Source: Byssochlamys sp. IMV 00236
Taxonomy: Eukaryota > Ascomycota > Eurotiomycetes > Eurotiales > Thermoascaceae
Length of the DNA: 31,351 nucleotides
Reading direction: 5' to 3'
Assembly: GCA_001931875.2 (NCBI GenBank)
Contig: MSJH02000096.1
Location: forward strand, 1 to 31,351
The position numbers and the translations under genes are program-made. The notes under the pieces are model-generated. The model was not told the origin of the DNA, did no database searches, and worked only from the letters and a program-made list of their open reading frames with translations. Shown piece by piece: positions 10,297 to 21,055 of the stretch. The number at the start of each line of letters is the position of its first letter. Positions within the stretch are counted from its first letter, which is position 1.

Positions 10297-13200
10297 ATGA
10301 GTATCTATTTCTCTTATGACGAGCAAAGGAAGCAGGATGCGACATTCACAGTCAAATCGATGGGCATTCAATTAGGCATCAATTTGGGTACTGCAATTGT
10401 TACCATGATTGGATTCAGTATTCTTCGACCTGTAAGAGAGACTATACATTTGTATAATAAAGCTTAACAAGTATTAGAGAAATACACTTGTCTATGCTCC
10501 AAGATCAAAATTCTCAAAGAAAGGGCAAGTTATAAATTTAGTTAATTAAATTATAATAATTAATTGTTTGATATAGAAAACAACCTCCCTTGATCGGATC
10601 ACAAGGCTATTTTTCATGGATAAAACCATTACTCAAAGTAACCGATGAGGAATTACTCGATCAGGTGGGTTGTGACGCACTCATGTATATCCGATTTATC
10701 CGACTGCTGCGTAAATTGCTCTTTTGGATGACAGTCATTGGCGTCGGTGCCTTGATTCCAGTCTACATTGTAGCTACAAAATACACAGGGCAGGTATCAC
10801 AAACAAAACTATACGTCTTGGTTATTAATCGTTTTATGTGTGTAGTGACTGGCCACCAGCAAGTGGAAGTATTGAAATTCTATCACTAGCAGGTATCAAT
10901 TATGTCAATGGCAAGACACGAGCGGATGTTAACACAGTCTGGTACTGGTCTCCGTTTGTTGCAACCTATCTGTTTTCGATCTTGATTGCCTATTTCATGT
11001 ACAGAGCATCCTGTGATTACATCGATATGCGACAATATTGGTTTCGGTTACCTGAAAATGAAGTGACAATGAAGTCGCTCATGGTTAGCCCTGTACCAAA
11101 AGAGATGAGATCAGATGGAAAATTGAAAACCTGGGTCGAGTCGACTCAAATGATACAATATCCTATCAAGGAATCCATGATTGGTTATCACAGCTCGAAG
11201 TTGTCAGACTTATTTGAAAAACACAAGGAGGCAGTCCATCGATTGGAATCTACTTTGGCTTCTTATTTGAGTGGTGTGAGCAATATATATGTTTATCTCT
11301 ACGGATGATTTGATTAAATAGTTATTATAGACGGTAAAAACACAGACACCAAAAAGAGACCTCTCATACGTATCGGCGGTTTTCTTTGCCTCGGAGGGAG
11401 GAAAGTAGATGCGATTGAACACTACACCAAAGAAGTAGCAGATCTGGAAAAAGAAATTAGCGAGCTTCGATATGGGAAAAAGGAAAAGGCCAAAGTCGCA
11501 CCCTATGGATGGATATCGTTCGATCGAATCGAGTGGGCTCACCAGGCAGAACGTTCCTTAGAACATCAAAAATCCTTTCATGTTCGACTCTCACCTACAC
11601 CTCAGGATTTATTATGGCCCAACTTACCATTGGATGATAAGGCAAGGAAAGCAAAGAGAATGACAGGACATATTCTCTACTGGATATTTGTGTTTGCGTG
11701 GATGATTCCCATGTCAGCACTTTCAGCTACTTCGAATATCATCAACTTGATTCGTCTCATACCAAGTTCGGCCAATTTTATAGAGAATCATCAAATAATC
11801 ATGGGCCTCATCCAGTCATACTTTACACCCGTTGTCATGGCCATCTTCTTTTATTTGCTTCCCATCTTTTTCAGATTTCTTTCACAACAGCAAGGATATT
11901 GGACAAAGACGACCTTGGATAGAAAAGTGTTGGTTAAGCTTTATATCTTTTTTATAATCAACAACCTGCTAGTATTCACTTTGACATCCATGTTCATCGG
12001 CATCTATGGTCAACTGAAGGGATTGGTTCAGTCTGGAGCAACTGAAGAAGTGAGCCTAGTTGATTATATTATGCAACTAGCCAAAAACATCTCACAGGTA
12101 TCCACATTCTGGATCAACTATGTCTGTCTCCATTCACTCGGTCTTACGATGGAACTTGCCATGATTTTACCTCTAATCACGATTACCCTTCGCAAGTTCT
12201 TTACGCGGCCCAGTCCAGCCGAACTTCGTGAACTGGCACGCCCACCCGAGTTTGACTATCCCAAGAACTATAATCTCTTACTCTTTTTCTTCACCATATC
12301 TCTCATCTATTCAGCCATGTCGCCATTCATTTTGCCCTTTGCCTGTCTGTATTTTTGTGTAGCTAGTATGGTCTACAAGTACCTGTTGGTCTATGTCTAC
12401 GAAACAAGAATGGAAAGTGGTGGGAAAATCTGGCCTGTTCTCTTTCAGACAATCATGACCTCAACCATCTTCTTTCAATTGATCATGATTCTCATCCTTG
12501 TCTTTAAAGGCGGTAACTTGCAAGCTTATCTTTTGATTCCACTTCCTGTTTTCACCTTGATCTATCAGTACTTTTACTATCGTCGCATGCACATCCATGG
12601 CTCGTACATCTTTGGCACACATTCCAAGCTTCCTTTGCCACAGCACGCACTCAGTACGGAAAAGACAAAGGCCGAACCTGCCAAGACGCTCAAGAGTCAG
12701 TTCCAAGACCCAGCTTACCATCAAAAACTGTCTACTCCTACTGTACACGACGACGTGAAGCATTTGTTACCCAAGGTATATCATTCGATACGACAAGGAA
12801 GCGAGCATTTGCGACATGATACAATTGAAATGACACATCAATACTCGAAACGAATGATGCATAATATGGATTTAGACAGTCGCAAAGGATTTAACCATCA
12901 TCAACATGATGTAGTCGTCATTGATGAAGGCATAAACATCAAGTTTGAACCTGTAACCGAACAAGAAATTGTAGAGTCAGAAGATTACCAGGAAGAGAGT
13001 CATGATGACTTGACAAGGCAAATGTCTGTAGAAAACACTCCGTTATTGCTCGCACCACAGCCACCACCCGTTTCAAAGATGAACCGTAACATCACATCAG
13101 AGTACATTGAAATGTATACCTCATTCACGCCGAATCCAAGTGCCGTAAATGTATTAGACGAAGAAGAAGACGAAGAAGAAGACGAAGAAGATGGTGCCAG

Positions 13201-13567
13201 TAGCCTTGCACATATGTATGCATCTCTAATTGATCTTTCAACAAACGATGCTCCTACGAGACGTCATACGCTTCCTCTGCCAACAAAGCAGGTCAGCTCG
13301 GAACGTCGACTTTCTTTACCGTCCATTAAGAGTGAAAGAGAAAGTATCGATGACTCGTTTGGTATCACCGTTCCCCTTCCTGCTGCTACCACATCAGTGA
13401 CAACAACAAGAATGACAAGAAGTCATACTTTGCCACCAACATACAGACCATTTAGAGTGCAAGAGCAAATAGAAAATCCGTTTGAGCAAGATAATCATGT
13501 CATTGCCGAAGAGTCATTTATCAGCTATAGACGACCTCGACCACGTCGTGTGTCTTATCATCAATAA
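10297..13567 (+). CDS. CSC1/OSCA/TMEM63-type stress-gated cation channel
   Basis: Model: join(10297..10431, 10478..10524, 10577..10789, 10846..11273, 11331..13567), 1019 aa. TM1 lies at about 22-43, then LRPRNTLVYAPRSK and GYFSWIKPLLKVTDEELL, the signature of the RSN1/CSC1 N-terminal region. A cytosolic domain carries RPLIRIGGFLCLGGRKVDAIEHY. The large last exon codes for the multi-TM pore region (WPNLPLD...ILYWIFVFAWMIPMSALSA, LGLTMELAMILPL, PFILPFACLYF and others). Family role: osmosensitive, Ca-permeable channel or lipid scramblase of plasma or internal membranes. The long tail has an acidic repeat (about 884-896) and several R-x-x-S/T-L-P sites (about 918 onward), likely kinase targets. 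Introns 10525-10576 and 10790-10845 keep frame only with GC donors (GCAAGT, GCAGGT). Intron 11274-11330 needs a GTGTGA donor. Confidence 0.9.
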
Positions 13568-13736
13568 AGAGAGAAAATAAAGGTAGTTTGTATTACACTT
13601 TTGTTACTTTATTGTGTGTTCTTGTCATAAGAGCATCTGTATGGATTGATGCCATGACAACAAAAAGATAAAAAGAATGAGAGAAAGAGAGAGATAAAAG
13701 GGAAAGAAAAAGAATGAGAGACAAAAGGGAGGACGA

Positions 13737-14600
13737 TTAGCAACCAAGGCTAGTGATGGGTGAAAGTGTCGACTTGAGGCTTCCGTCCGAATTCATGATA
13801 CCCCAGTGTTGCTCAACACCTGCCTTGTAAGGCTCATCGAGTGCAGAGAACCAGATCATGTCAATGTTCTTTTGGCGTGTCTGGCAGAGCACATTGGAGA
13901 GATACAGTCTCTGATTCTCGGCAGAGGGGACTGAGGCACCAAAGTTGTCACCAGCGGTTGGCCAGCCTGTTTCCGAGATACGCACAGGCTTGCCTTGAGC
14001 TATGCTGACTACAGACTGATAATGTTGCATCAGAGTGTTTGCTCCCTGGTCAGCCGTGACACCCTCCCAGTAAGGGAATGCGTTCATCATCAAAAAGTCC
14101 AGCTGTTCAACAACGACAGGAGGGAACTTGTAATAGACATCTGCGTTTGTCACATTGACTCCCTTAGGCTTGACCAGGGCCTTGACCTTTTGTATGTATT
14201 GAGCCAGTGTGTTGGCGTCGGTGTCGTTGCGATAGAGCACCTCGGAGCCAACAATGACGGCATCCACACGGCTGAGGCTTTCACCAGAGTTGATGATGTT
14301 TGTCAAGGCTTGCATCTCGCTTGCAAATGTATCAGGACGATCGATCCACATACCGAGATAGATGTTCATGCCCAAGGCATTAGCCGCTTGCAGAGCCAAT
14401 TGTCCTTGATTACAGGGAGACAACGAAAACACACGCACTCGGTTTGTGTATTGCTTGATCTTGGTAAAGTCAGCCTTGAACTGGTCTAAGCTAGGACAAG
14501 CGTTGGTATTGATACCATAGTTGAGACCATAGAAGACGTCAGTGGCAGAGACGGCCAAAGAAAAAAGACCGAGTAAGGCGGCTGTAGAGAACAATTTCAT
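13737..14600 (-). CDS. Secreted GH17 endo-beta-1,3-glucanase
   Basis: A single uninterrupted frame of 287 aa. A signal peptide (1-19, cleavage near AVSA/TD) is followed by a compact TIM-barrel of GH17 length. VIVGSEVLYRND contains the probable acid/base Glu120, and VRISETGWPTAG the nucleophile Glu210. N-glycosylation sites are at NDT (125-127) and NVT (149-151). Expected role: cleavage or remodelling of beta-1,3-glucan in the cell wall or periplasm. It is intronless and uses more C/G-ending codons than its neighbours, while every other gene in the arm has at least three introns. That fits high expression, or an origin by retroposition or transfer. It converges with the channel gene, 169 bp between stops. 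The antisense 164-codon frame inside it is a shadow. Confidence 0.93.
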   Translation of the reverse strand: MKLFSTAALLGLFSLAVSATDVFYGLNYGINTNACPSLDQFKADFTKIKQYTNRVRVFSLSPCNQGQLALQAANALGMNIYLGMWIDRPDTFASEMQALTNIINSGESLSRVDAVIVGSEVLYRNDTDANTLAQYIQKVKALVKPKGVNVTNADVYYKFPPVVVEQLDFLMMNAFPYWEGVTADQGANTLMQHYQSVVSIAQGKPVRISETGWPTAGDNFGASVPSAENQRLYLSNVLCQTRQKNIDMIWFSALDEPYKAGVEQHWGIMNSDGSLKSTLSPITSLGC

Positions 14601-14683
14601 CCTTGTGTGAGAGTGTGTATGTGTGTGTGGAAATAGGTTCTAATGAAGAAAAGAAAGAAGAACGATCCAAGAGAGAAAAATAG

Positions 14684-14691
14684 AATATAAA
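14684..14691 (-). promoter_or_regulatory. TATA-like box of left GH17 gene
   Basis: TTTATATT on the coding strand about 85 nt before the ATG, followed by a CT-rich stretch and a CACACACATACACAC leader. Position and sequence suggest a core promoter; there is no direct proof. Confidence 0.35.
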
Positions 14692-14924
14692 AATAGAGAA
14701 GGGAGACAATTAAAGCGACGCTGATGGGTTAGCGCGGAAGCGGGGGGAAAGGCAGGGAACAAGCCAGTAAGAAAAAGATGGGGAGAAGGGAAAAGAGCGC
14801 AGACATCTGAAACCTACACCGCTGAAGAAAAGCAATCGATAAACCATAATTAATTTTGGGCGATCACTATTACTCAGGTTTCGAATAACAGAAAAGAAAA
14901 AAAATTCTCGACCTGATTCGTTTA

Positions 14925-15020
14925 GCCACTGCCTCTGCCACTGCCACTGCCTCTGCCACTGCCACTGCCTCTGCCACTGCCTCTGCCTCTGCCTCTGCCT
15001 CTGCCTCTCTCTGCCTCTTT
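14925..15020 (+). repeat. CTGCCT/CTGCCA hexamer minisatellite, left copy
   Basis: About 16 units of CTGCC[T/A] in mixed order, ending in a run of CTGCCT and a degenerate CTCTCTGCCTCTTT. It lies 325-420 bp upstream of the GH17 start and only 35 bp from the end of the arm. It is strand-asymmetric (pyrimidine/G on one strand) and could promote polymerase stalling or template switching. Confidence 0.85.
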
Positions 15021-15055
15021 GCTCTTGCCCTGCATTACGTCAGACTATAGAAGAA

Positions 15056-16296
15056 GAAAAAATGAAAAGTAAACCATCTAAAAAGATATTCTTCTTCTTT
15101 AAGGGAGAGGGAGGGTTCATTTTAGGGACATGTGGCTTTCATTTCGTCTCTGCTTGCCCAGGATCAGGAGTTTTTTATTGTTTTATTGCTTTTTTATTTA
15201 GTAATTCTTGGCAGTGGGCGGGAAGTTTATGTTGATGTACCGTGCAAGCATATGTTTCATCTGACATTGGCTCCCTGTTTGGTTATGACGATATGTATTT
15301 CGTAAGATATGAGATATAAATCATGTTTGGCATTCCTACTGCCACAATAAAGAATTTACCGTCATCGTAGTACTACATACAATAGTCCAGCGTCTGCCAA
15401 CTTTTATTATTGATATTTTCTGCTTGAGGATTAATATGGTCATGATAGGGTCTATGCCCAGCCATCATATGTTTGTAGGAAAAATGAACTAGGGGTTTGC
15501 CCTTTGGTATGTGTGATGCTCTCCTTGTTTTTACTCTTGGGATGAAGCATAAGTAAATGACATCCACTAATGTTTTACGCTTATTTGCAGACGGTACTTT
15601 TTCACTCTTCCACTTATTAAAAGGTGTAACAGCTGTAATGTTCAAAAGATGAATTACAATGAATGCTCGATTACGGAATACAAAGATACTAAGCATTTGC
15701 GATATTGGAATATCATTTTTCGAAAGGATTCGCAGCCGCCGCTTTAAACTTCCTGCGATATTCACCTGGATTGTTGATGTATAAACTCTATTACGTAATA
15801 TTTTTCGATTCCAAAATGTCATTCATGCTCCCGGCGGGCATCCAGTAGTCGAGAGTCTACAGCATAAACATTTGGCTTGAACTTTAATATGCTTACTTTA
15901 TCAATGTAATAAACAGCGTAATCAAGTGCTCTTAAGCTGCGTTTTGCTCGCAAGAAAAGAAAAAAGAGTGAGGCCACTCATGTACAGCGGTTCCACAGCC
16001 AATTTGAGGGTTTTAAAAAATAAAAATGCAATGATTGTTCCAAGTTCCTCTTTATGTTGTGAAAGAGACCGACCTATCTTGAAAGTACTTTGATCATAGT
16101 AGATAATAATTTGAAGCTTAAGTATAGTTTCATCAAACAGTGAAGTAGATAACGAAACAATTAGCAGAAGACTGTTAATATATCAATAATATTCTATGAA
16201 TTAAGCGTATAAACTAATTCTTTGTATCAGTTGCTTGATTGTGTGGTTTATAAATCAACAAAATTTAACACAAAAAAGGTAACAAAATAGATGATG
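15056..16296. other. Unique 1241-bp centre of the palindrome
   Basis: This is the only single-copy DNA in the window. It is AT-rich, is not self-complementary, and differs on its two sides, so it fixes an orientation for the whole structure. It holds one open frame of 149 codons on the minus strand (15373-15822, listed separately) and otherwise no gene I recognise. Short CT/GA-rich tracts lie near its left edge, including a TTCTTCTTCTTT run near 15090. No terminal inverted repeats, tRNA or telomere repeats were seen. It continues the upstream regions of both GH17 copies, so beyond 455 bp those two genes have different upstream DNA. Confidence 0.9.
15373..15822 (-). CDS. Unrecognised 149-codon open frame in the centre
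   Basis: MTFWNRKILRNRVYTS at the start, basic overall, ending NNKSWQTLDYCM. An in-frame TGA lies directly before the ATG. Upstream of that stop the same frame stays open for a short distance (AKCLCCRLSTTGCPPGA), and another frame reads AVYYIDKVSILKFKPNVYAV before its own stop. This pattern suggests a decayed longer gene or element remnant rather than an intact gene. No domain, signal peptide or membrane segment is recognised. It could equally be a chance frame, although 149 codons is long for AT-rich DNA. Confidence 0.3.
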   Translation of the reverse strand: MTFWNRKILRNRVYTSTIQVNIAGSLKRRLRILSKNDIPISQMLSIFVFRNRAFIVIHLLNITAVTPFNKWKSEKVPSANKRKTLVDVIYLCFIPRVKTRRASHIPKGKPLVHFSYKHMMAGHRPYHDHINPQAENINNKSWQTLDYCM

Positions 16297-16331
16297 TTCT
16301 TCTATAGTCTGACGTAATGCAGGGCAAGAGC

Positions 16332-16427
16332 AAAGAGGCAGAGAGAGGCAGAGGCAGAGGCAGAGGCAGAGGCAGTGGCAGAGGCAGTGGCAGTGGCAGA
16401 GGCAGTGGCAGTGGCAGAGGCAGTGGC
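16332..16427 (-). repeat. Hexamer minisatellite, right copy
   Basis: Reads as GGCAGA/GGCAGT units on the plus strand. It has the same unit number and order as the left copy, which is notable because such arrays usually change length quickly. Confidence 0.85.
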
Positions 16428-16660
16428 TAAACGAATCAGGTCGAGAATTTTTTTTCTTTTCTGTTATTCGAAACCTGAGTAATAGTGATCGCCCAAAATT
16501 AATTATGGTTTATCGATTGCTTTTCTTCAGCGGTGTAGGTTTCAGATGTCTGCGCTCTTTTCCCTTCTCCCCATCTTTTTCTTACTGGCTTGTTCCCTGC
16601 CTTTCCCCCCGCTTCCGCGCTAACCCATCAGCGTCGCTTTAATTGTCTCCCTTCTCTATT

Positions 16661-16668
16661 TTTATATT
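16661..16668 (+). promoter_or_regulatory. TATA-like box of right GH17 gene
   Basis: TTTATATT about 85 nt before ATG 16752, followed by a CT-rich stretch. Confidence 0.35.
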
Positions 16669-16751
16669 CTATTTTTCTCTCTTGGATCGTTCTTCTTTCT
16701 TTTCTTCATTAGAACCTATTTCCACACACACATACACACTCTCACACAAGG

Positions 16752-17615
16752 ATGAAATTGTTCTCTACAGCCGCCTTACTCGGTCTTTTTTCTTTGGCCG
16801 TCTCTGCCACTGACGTCTTCTATGGTCTCAACTATGGTATCAATACCAACGCTTGTCCTAGCTTAGACCAGTTCAAGGCTGACTTTACCAAGATCAAGCA
16901 ATACACAAACCGAGTGCGTGTGTTTTCGTTGTCTCCCTGTAATCAAGGACAATTGGCTCTGCAAGCGGCTAATGCCTTGGGCATGAACATCTATCTCGGT
17001 ATGTGGATCGATCGTCCTGATACATTTGCAAGCGAGATGCAAGCCTTGACAAACATCATCAACTCTGGTGAAAGCCTCAGCCGTGTGGATGCCGTCATTG
17101 TTGGCTCCGAGGTGCTCTATCGCAACGACACCGACGCCAACACACTGGCTCAATACATACAAAAGGTCAAGGCCCTGGTCAAGCCTAAGGGAGTCAATGT
17201 GACAAACGCAGATGTCTATTACAAGTTCCCTCCTGTCGTTGTTGAACAGCTGGACTTTTTGATGATGAACGCATTCCCTTACTGGGAGGGTGTCACGGCT
17301 GACCAGGGAGCAAACACTCTGATGCAACATTATCAGTCTGTAGTCAGCATAGCTCAAGGCAAGCCTGTGCGTATCTCGGAAACAGGCTGGCCAACCGCTG
17401 GTGACAACTTTGGTGCCTCAGTCCCCTCTGCCGAGAATCAGAGACTGTATCTCTCCAATGTGCTCTGCCAGACACGCCAAAAGAACATTGACATGATCTG
17501 GTTCTCTGCACTCGATGAGCCTTACAAGGCAGGTGTTGAGCAACACTGGGGTATCATGAATTCGGACGGAAGCCTCAAGTCGACACTTTCACCCATCACT
17601 AGCCTTGGTTGCTAA
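16752..17615 (+). CDS. Secreted GH17 endo-beta-1,3-glucanase, right copy
   Basis: 287 aa, identical to the left copy: signal peptide 1-19, Glu120 and Glu210 as the likely catalytic pair, no intron. It is divergent from the left copy, with 2151 bp between the two ATGs. Only the first 455 bp upstream are shared, so distal control could differ. If the duplication is real this doubles the dose of a wall-acting enzyme. Confidence 0.93.
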   Translation: MKLFSTAALLGLFSLAVSATDVFYGLNYGINTNACPSLDQFKADFTKIKQYTNRVRVFSLSPCNQGQLALQAANALGMNIYLGMWIDRPDTFASEMQALTNIINSGESLSRVDAVIVGSEVLYRNDTDANTLAQYIQKVKALVKPKGVNVTNADVYYKFPPVVVEQLDFLMMNAFPYWEGVTADQGANTLMQHYQSVVSIAQGKPVRISETGWPTAGDNFGASVPSAENQRLYLSNVLCQTRQKNIDMIWFSALDEPYKAGVEQHWGIMNSDGSLKSTLSPITSLGC

Positions 17616-17784
17616 TCGTCCTCCCTTTTGTCTCTCATTCTTTTTCTTTCCCTTTTATCTCTCTCTTTCTCTCATTCTTTTTATCTTTTTGTTGTCATGG
17701 CATCAATCCATACAGATGCTCTTATGACAAGAACACACAATAAAGTAACAAAAGTGTAATACAAACTACCTTTATTTTCTCTCT

Positions 17785-20700
17785 TTATTGATGATAAGAC
17801 ACACGACGTGGTCGAGGTCGTCTATAGCTGATAAATGACTCTTCGGCAATGACATGATTATCTTGCTCAAACGGATTTTCTATTTGCTCTTGCACTCTAA
17901 ATGGTCTGTATGTTGGTGGCAAAGTATGACTTCTTGTCATTCTTGTTGTTGTCACTGATGTGGTAGCAGCAGGAAGGGGAACGGTGATACCAAACGAGTC
18001 ATCGATACTTTCTCTTTCACTCTTAATGGACGGTAAAGAAAGTCGACGTTCCGAGCTGACCTGCTTTGTTGGCAGAGGAAGCGTATGACGTCTCGTAGGA
18101 GCATCGTTTGTTGAAAGATCAATTAGAGATGCATACATATGTGCAAGGCTACTGGCACCATCTTCTTCGTCTTCTTCTTCGTCTTCTTCTTCGTCTAATA
18201 CATTTACGGCACTTGGATTCGGCGTGAATGAGGTATACATTTCAATGTACTCTGATGTGATGTTACGGTTCATCTTTGAAACGGGTGGTGGCTGTGGTGC
18301 GAGCAATAACGGAGTGTTTTCTACAGACATTTGCCTTGTCAAGTCATCATGACTCTCTTCCTGGTAATCTTCTGACTCTACAATTTCTTGTTCGGTTACA
18401 GGTTCAAACTTGATGTTTATGCCTTCATCAATGACGACTACATCATGTTGATGATGGTTAAATCCTTTGCGACTGTCTAAATCCATATTATGCATCATTC
18501 GTTTCGAGTATTGATGTGTCATTTCAATTGTATCATGTCGCAAATGCTCGCTTCCTTGTCGTATCGAATGATATACCTTGGGTAACAAATGCTTCACGTC
18601 GTCGTGTACAGTAGGAGTAGACAGTTTTTGATGGTAAGCTGGGTCTTGGAACTGACTCTTGAGCGTCTTGGCAGGTTCGGCCTTTGTCTTTTCCGTACTG
18701 AGTGCGTGCTGTGGCAAAGGAAGCTTGGAATGTGTGCCAAAGATGTACGAGCCATGGATGTGCATGCGACGATAGTAAAAGTACTGATAGATCAAGGTGA
18801 AAACAGGAAGTGGAATCAAAAGATAAGCTTGCAAGTTACCGCCTTTAAAGACAAGGATGAGAATCATGATCAATTGAAAGAAGATGGTTGAGGTCATGAT
18901 TGTCTGAAAGAGAACAGGCCAGATTTTCCCACCACTTTCCATTCTTGTTTCGTAGACATAGACCAACAGGTACTTGTAGACCATACTAGCTACACAAAAA
19001 TACAGACAGGCAAAGGGCAAAATGAATGGCGACATGGCTGAATAGATGAGAGATATGGTGAAGAAAAAGAGTAAGAGATTATAGTTCTTGGGATAGTCAA
19101 ACTCGGGTGGGCGTGCCAGTTCACGAAGTTCGGCTGGACTGGGCCGCGTAAAGAACTTGCGAAGGGTAATCGTGATTAGAGGTAAAATCATGGCAAGTTC
19201 CATCGTAAGACCGAGTGAATGGAGACAGACATAGTTGATCCAGAATGTGGATACCTGTGAGATGTTTTTGGCTAGTTGCATAATATAATCAACTAGGCTC
19301 ACTTCTTCAGTTGCTCCAGACTGAACCAATCCCTTCAGTTGACCATAGATGCCGATGAACATGGATGTCAAAGTGAATACTAGCAGGTTGTTGATTATAA
19401 AAAAGATATAAAGCTTAACCAACACTTTTCTATCCAAGGTCGTCTTTGTCCAATATCCTTGCTGTTGTGAAAGAAATCTGAAAAAGATGGGAAGCAAATA
19501 AAAGAAGATGGCCATGACAACGGGTGTAAAGTATGACTGGATGAGGCCCATGATTATTTGATGATTCTCTATAAAATTGGCCGAACTTGGTATGAGACGA
19601 ATCAAGTTGATGATATTCGAAGTAGCTGAAAGTGCTGACATGGGAATCATCCACGCAAACACAAATATCCAGTAGAGAATATGTCCTGTCATTCTCTTTG
19701 CTTTCCTTGCCTTATCATCCAATGGTAAGTTGGGCCATAATAAATCCTGAGGTGTAGGTGAGAGTCGAACATGAAAGGATTTTTGATGTTCTAAGGAACG
19801 TTCTGCCTGGTGAGCCCACTCGATTCGATCGAACGATATCCATCCATAGGGTGCGACTTTGGCCTTTTCCTTTTTCCCATATCGAAGCTCGCTAATTTCT
19901 TTTTCCAGATCTGCTACTTCTTTGGTGTAGTGTTCAATCGCATCTACTTTCCTCCCTCCGAGGCAAAGAAAACCGCCGATACGTATGAGAGGTCTCTTTT
20001 TGGTGTCTGTGTTTTTACCGTCTATAATAACTATTTAATCAAATCATCCGTAGAGATAAACATATATATTGCTCACACCACTCAAATAAGAAGCCAAAGT
20101 AGATTCCAATCGATGGACTGCCTCCTTGTGTTTTTCAAATAAGTCTGACAACTTCGAGCTGTGATAACCAATCATGGATTCCTTGATAGGATATTGTATC
20201 ATTTGAGTCGACTCGACCCAGGTTTTCAATTTTCCATCTGATCTCATCTCTTTTGGTACAGGGCTAACCATGAGCGACTTCATTGTCACTTCATTTTCAG
20301 GTAACCGAAACCAATATTGTCGCATATCGATGTAATCACAGGATGCTCTGTACATGAAATAGGCAATCAAGATCGAAAACAGATAGGTTGCAACAAACGG
20401 AGACCAGTACCAGACTGTGTTAACATCCGCTCGTGTCTTGCCATTGACATAATTGATACCTGCTAGTGATAGAATTTCAATACTTCCACTTGCTGGTGGC
20501 CAGTCACTACACACATAAAACGATTAATAACCAAGACGTATAGTTTTGTTTGTGATACCTGCCCTGTGTATTTTGTAGCTACAATGTAGACTGGAATCAA
20601 GGCACCGACGCCAATGACTGTCATCCAAAAGAGCAATTTACGCAGCAGTCGGATAAATCGGATATACATGAGTGCGTCACAACCCACCTGATCGAGTAAT

Positions 20701-21055
20701 TCCTCATCGGTTACTTTGAGTAATGGTTTTATCCATGAAAAATAGCCTTGTGATCCGATCAAGGGAGGTTGTTTTCTATATCAAACAATTAATTATTATA
20801 ATTTAATTAACTAAATTTATAACTTGCCCTTTCTTTGAGAATTTTGATCTTGGAGCATAGACAAGTGTATTTCTCTAATACTTGTTAAGCTTTATTATAC
20901 AAATGTATAGTCTCTCTTACAGGTCGAAGAATACTGAATCCAATCATGGTAACAATTGCAGTACCCAAATTGATGCCTAATTGAATGCCCATCGATTTGA
21001 CTGTGAATGTCGCATCCTGCTTCCTTTGCTCGTCATAAGAGAAATAGATACTCAT
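17785..21055 (-). CDS. CSC1/OSCA/TMEM63-type channel, right copy
   Basis: Model: complement(join(17785..20021, 20079..20506, 20563..20775, 20828..20874, 20921..21055)), 1019 aa, identical to the left copy, including the two GC-AG introns and the acidic and R-x-x-S/T tail. It converges with the right GH17 gene. Confidence 0.9.

Larger units (their letters stand above)
14601..15055. promoter_or_regulatory. Upstream region of left GH17 gene inside the arm
   Basis: 455 bp shared with the right copy: a CACA/TGTG-rich leader, purine-rich DNA, a TATA-like box and the hexamer minisatellite. Beyond 15055 the two GH17 copies have different upstream sequence. No gene is seen. Confidence 0.6.
16297..16751. 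promoter_or_regulatory. Upstream region of right GH17 gene inside the arm
   Basis: Mirror copy of 14601-15055, with the same TATA-like box and minisatellite. Its far side is continuous with the other end of the unique centre. No gene is seen. Confidence 0.6.

Noticed and set aside
12461..12763. 100-codon minus frame inside the channel gene (also 18589-18891)
   Set aside because: Shadow of the large channel exon; no family features.
13995..14489. 164-codon open frame antisense to GH17 (also 16863-17357)
   Set aside because: It lies wholly inside the GH17 coding region on the other strand, has no recognisable domain, and follows from codon bias of the real gene.
15056..16296. Centre as a replication origin, telomere or centromere core
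   Set aside because: No telomere repeats, tandem satellite or origin-like motif was seen; AT-richness alone is not evidence.
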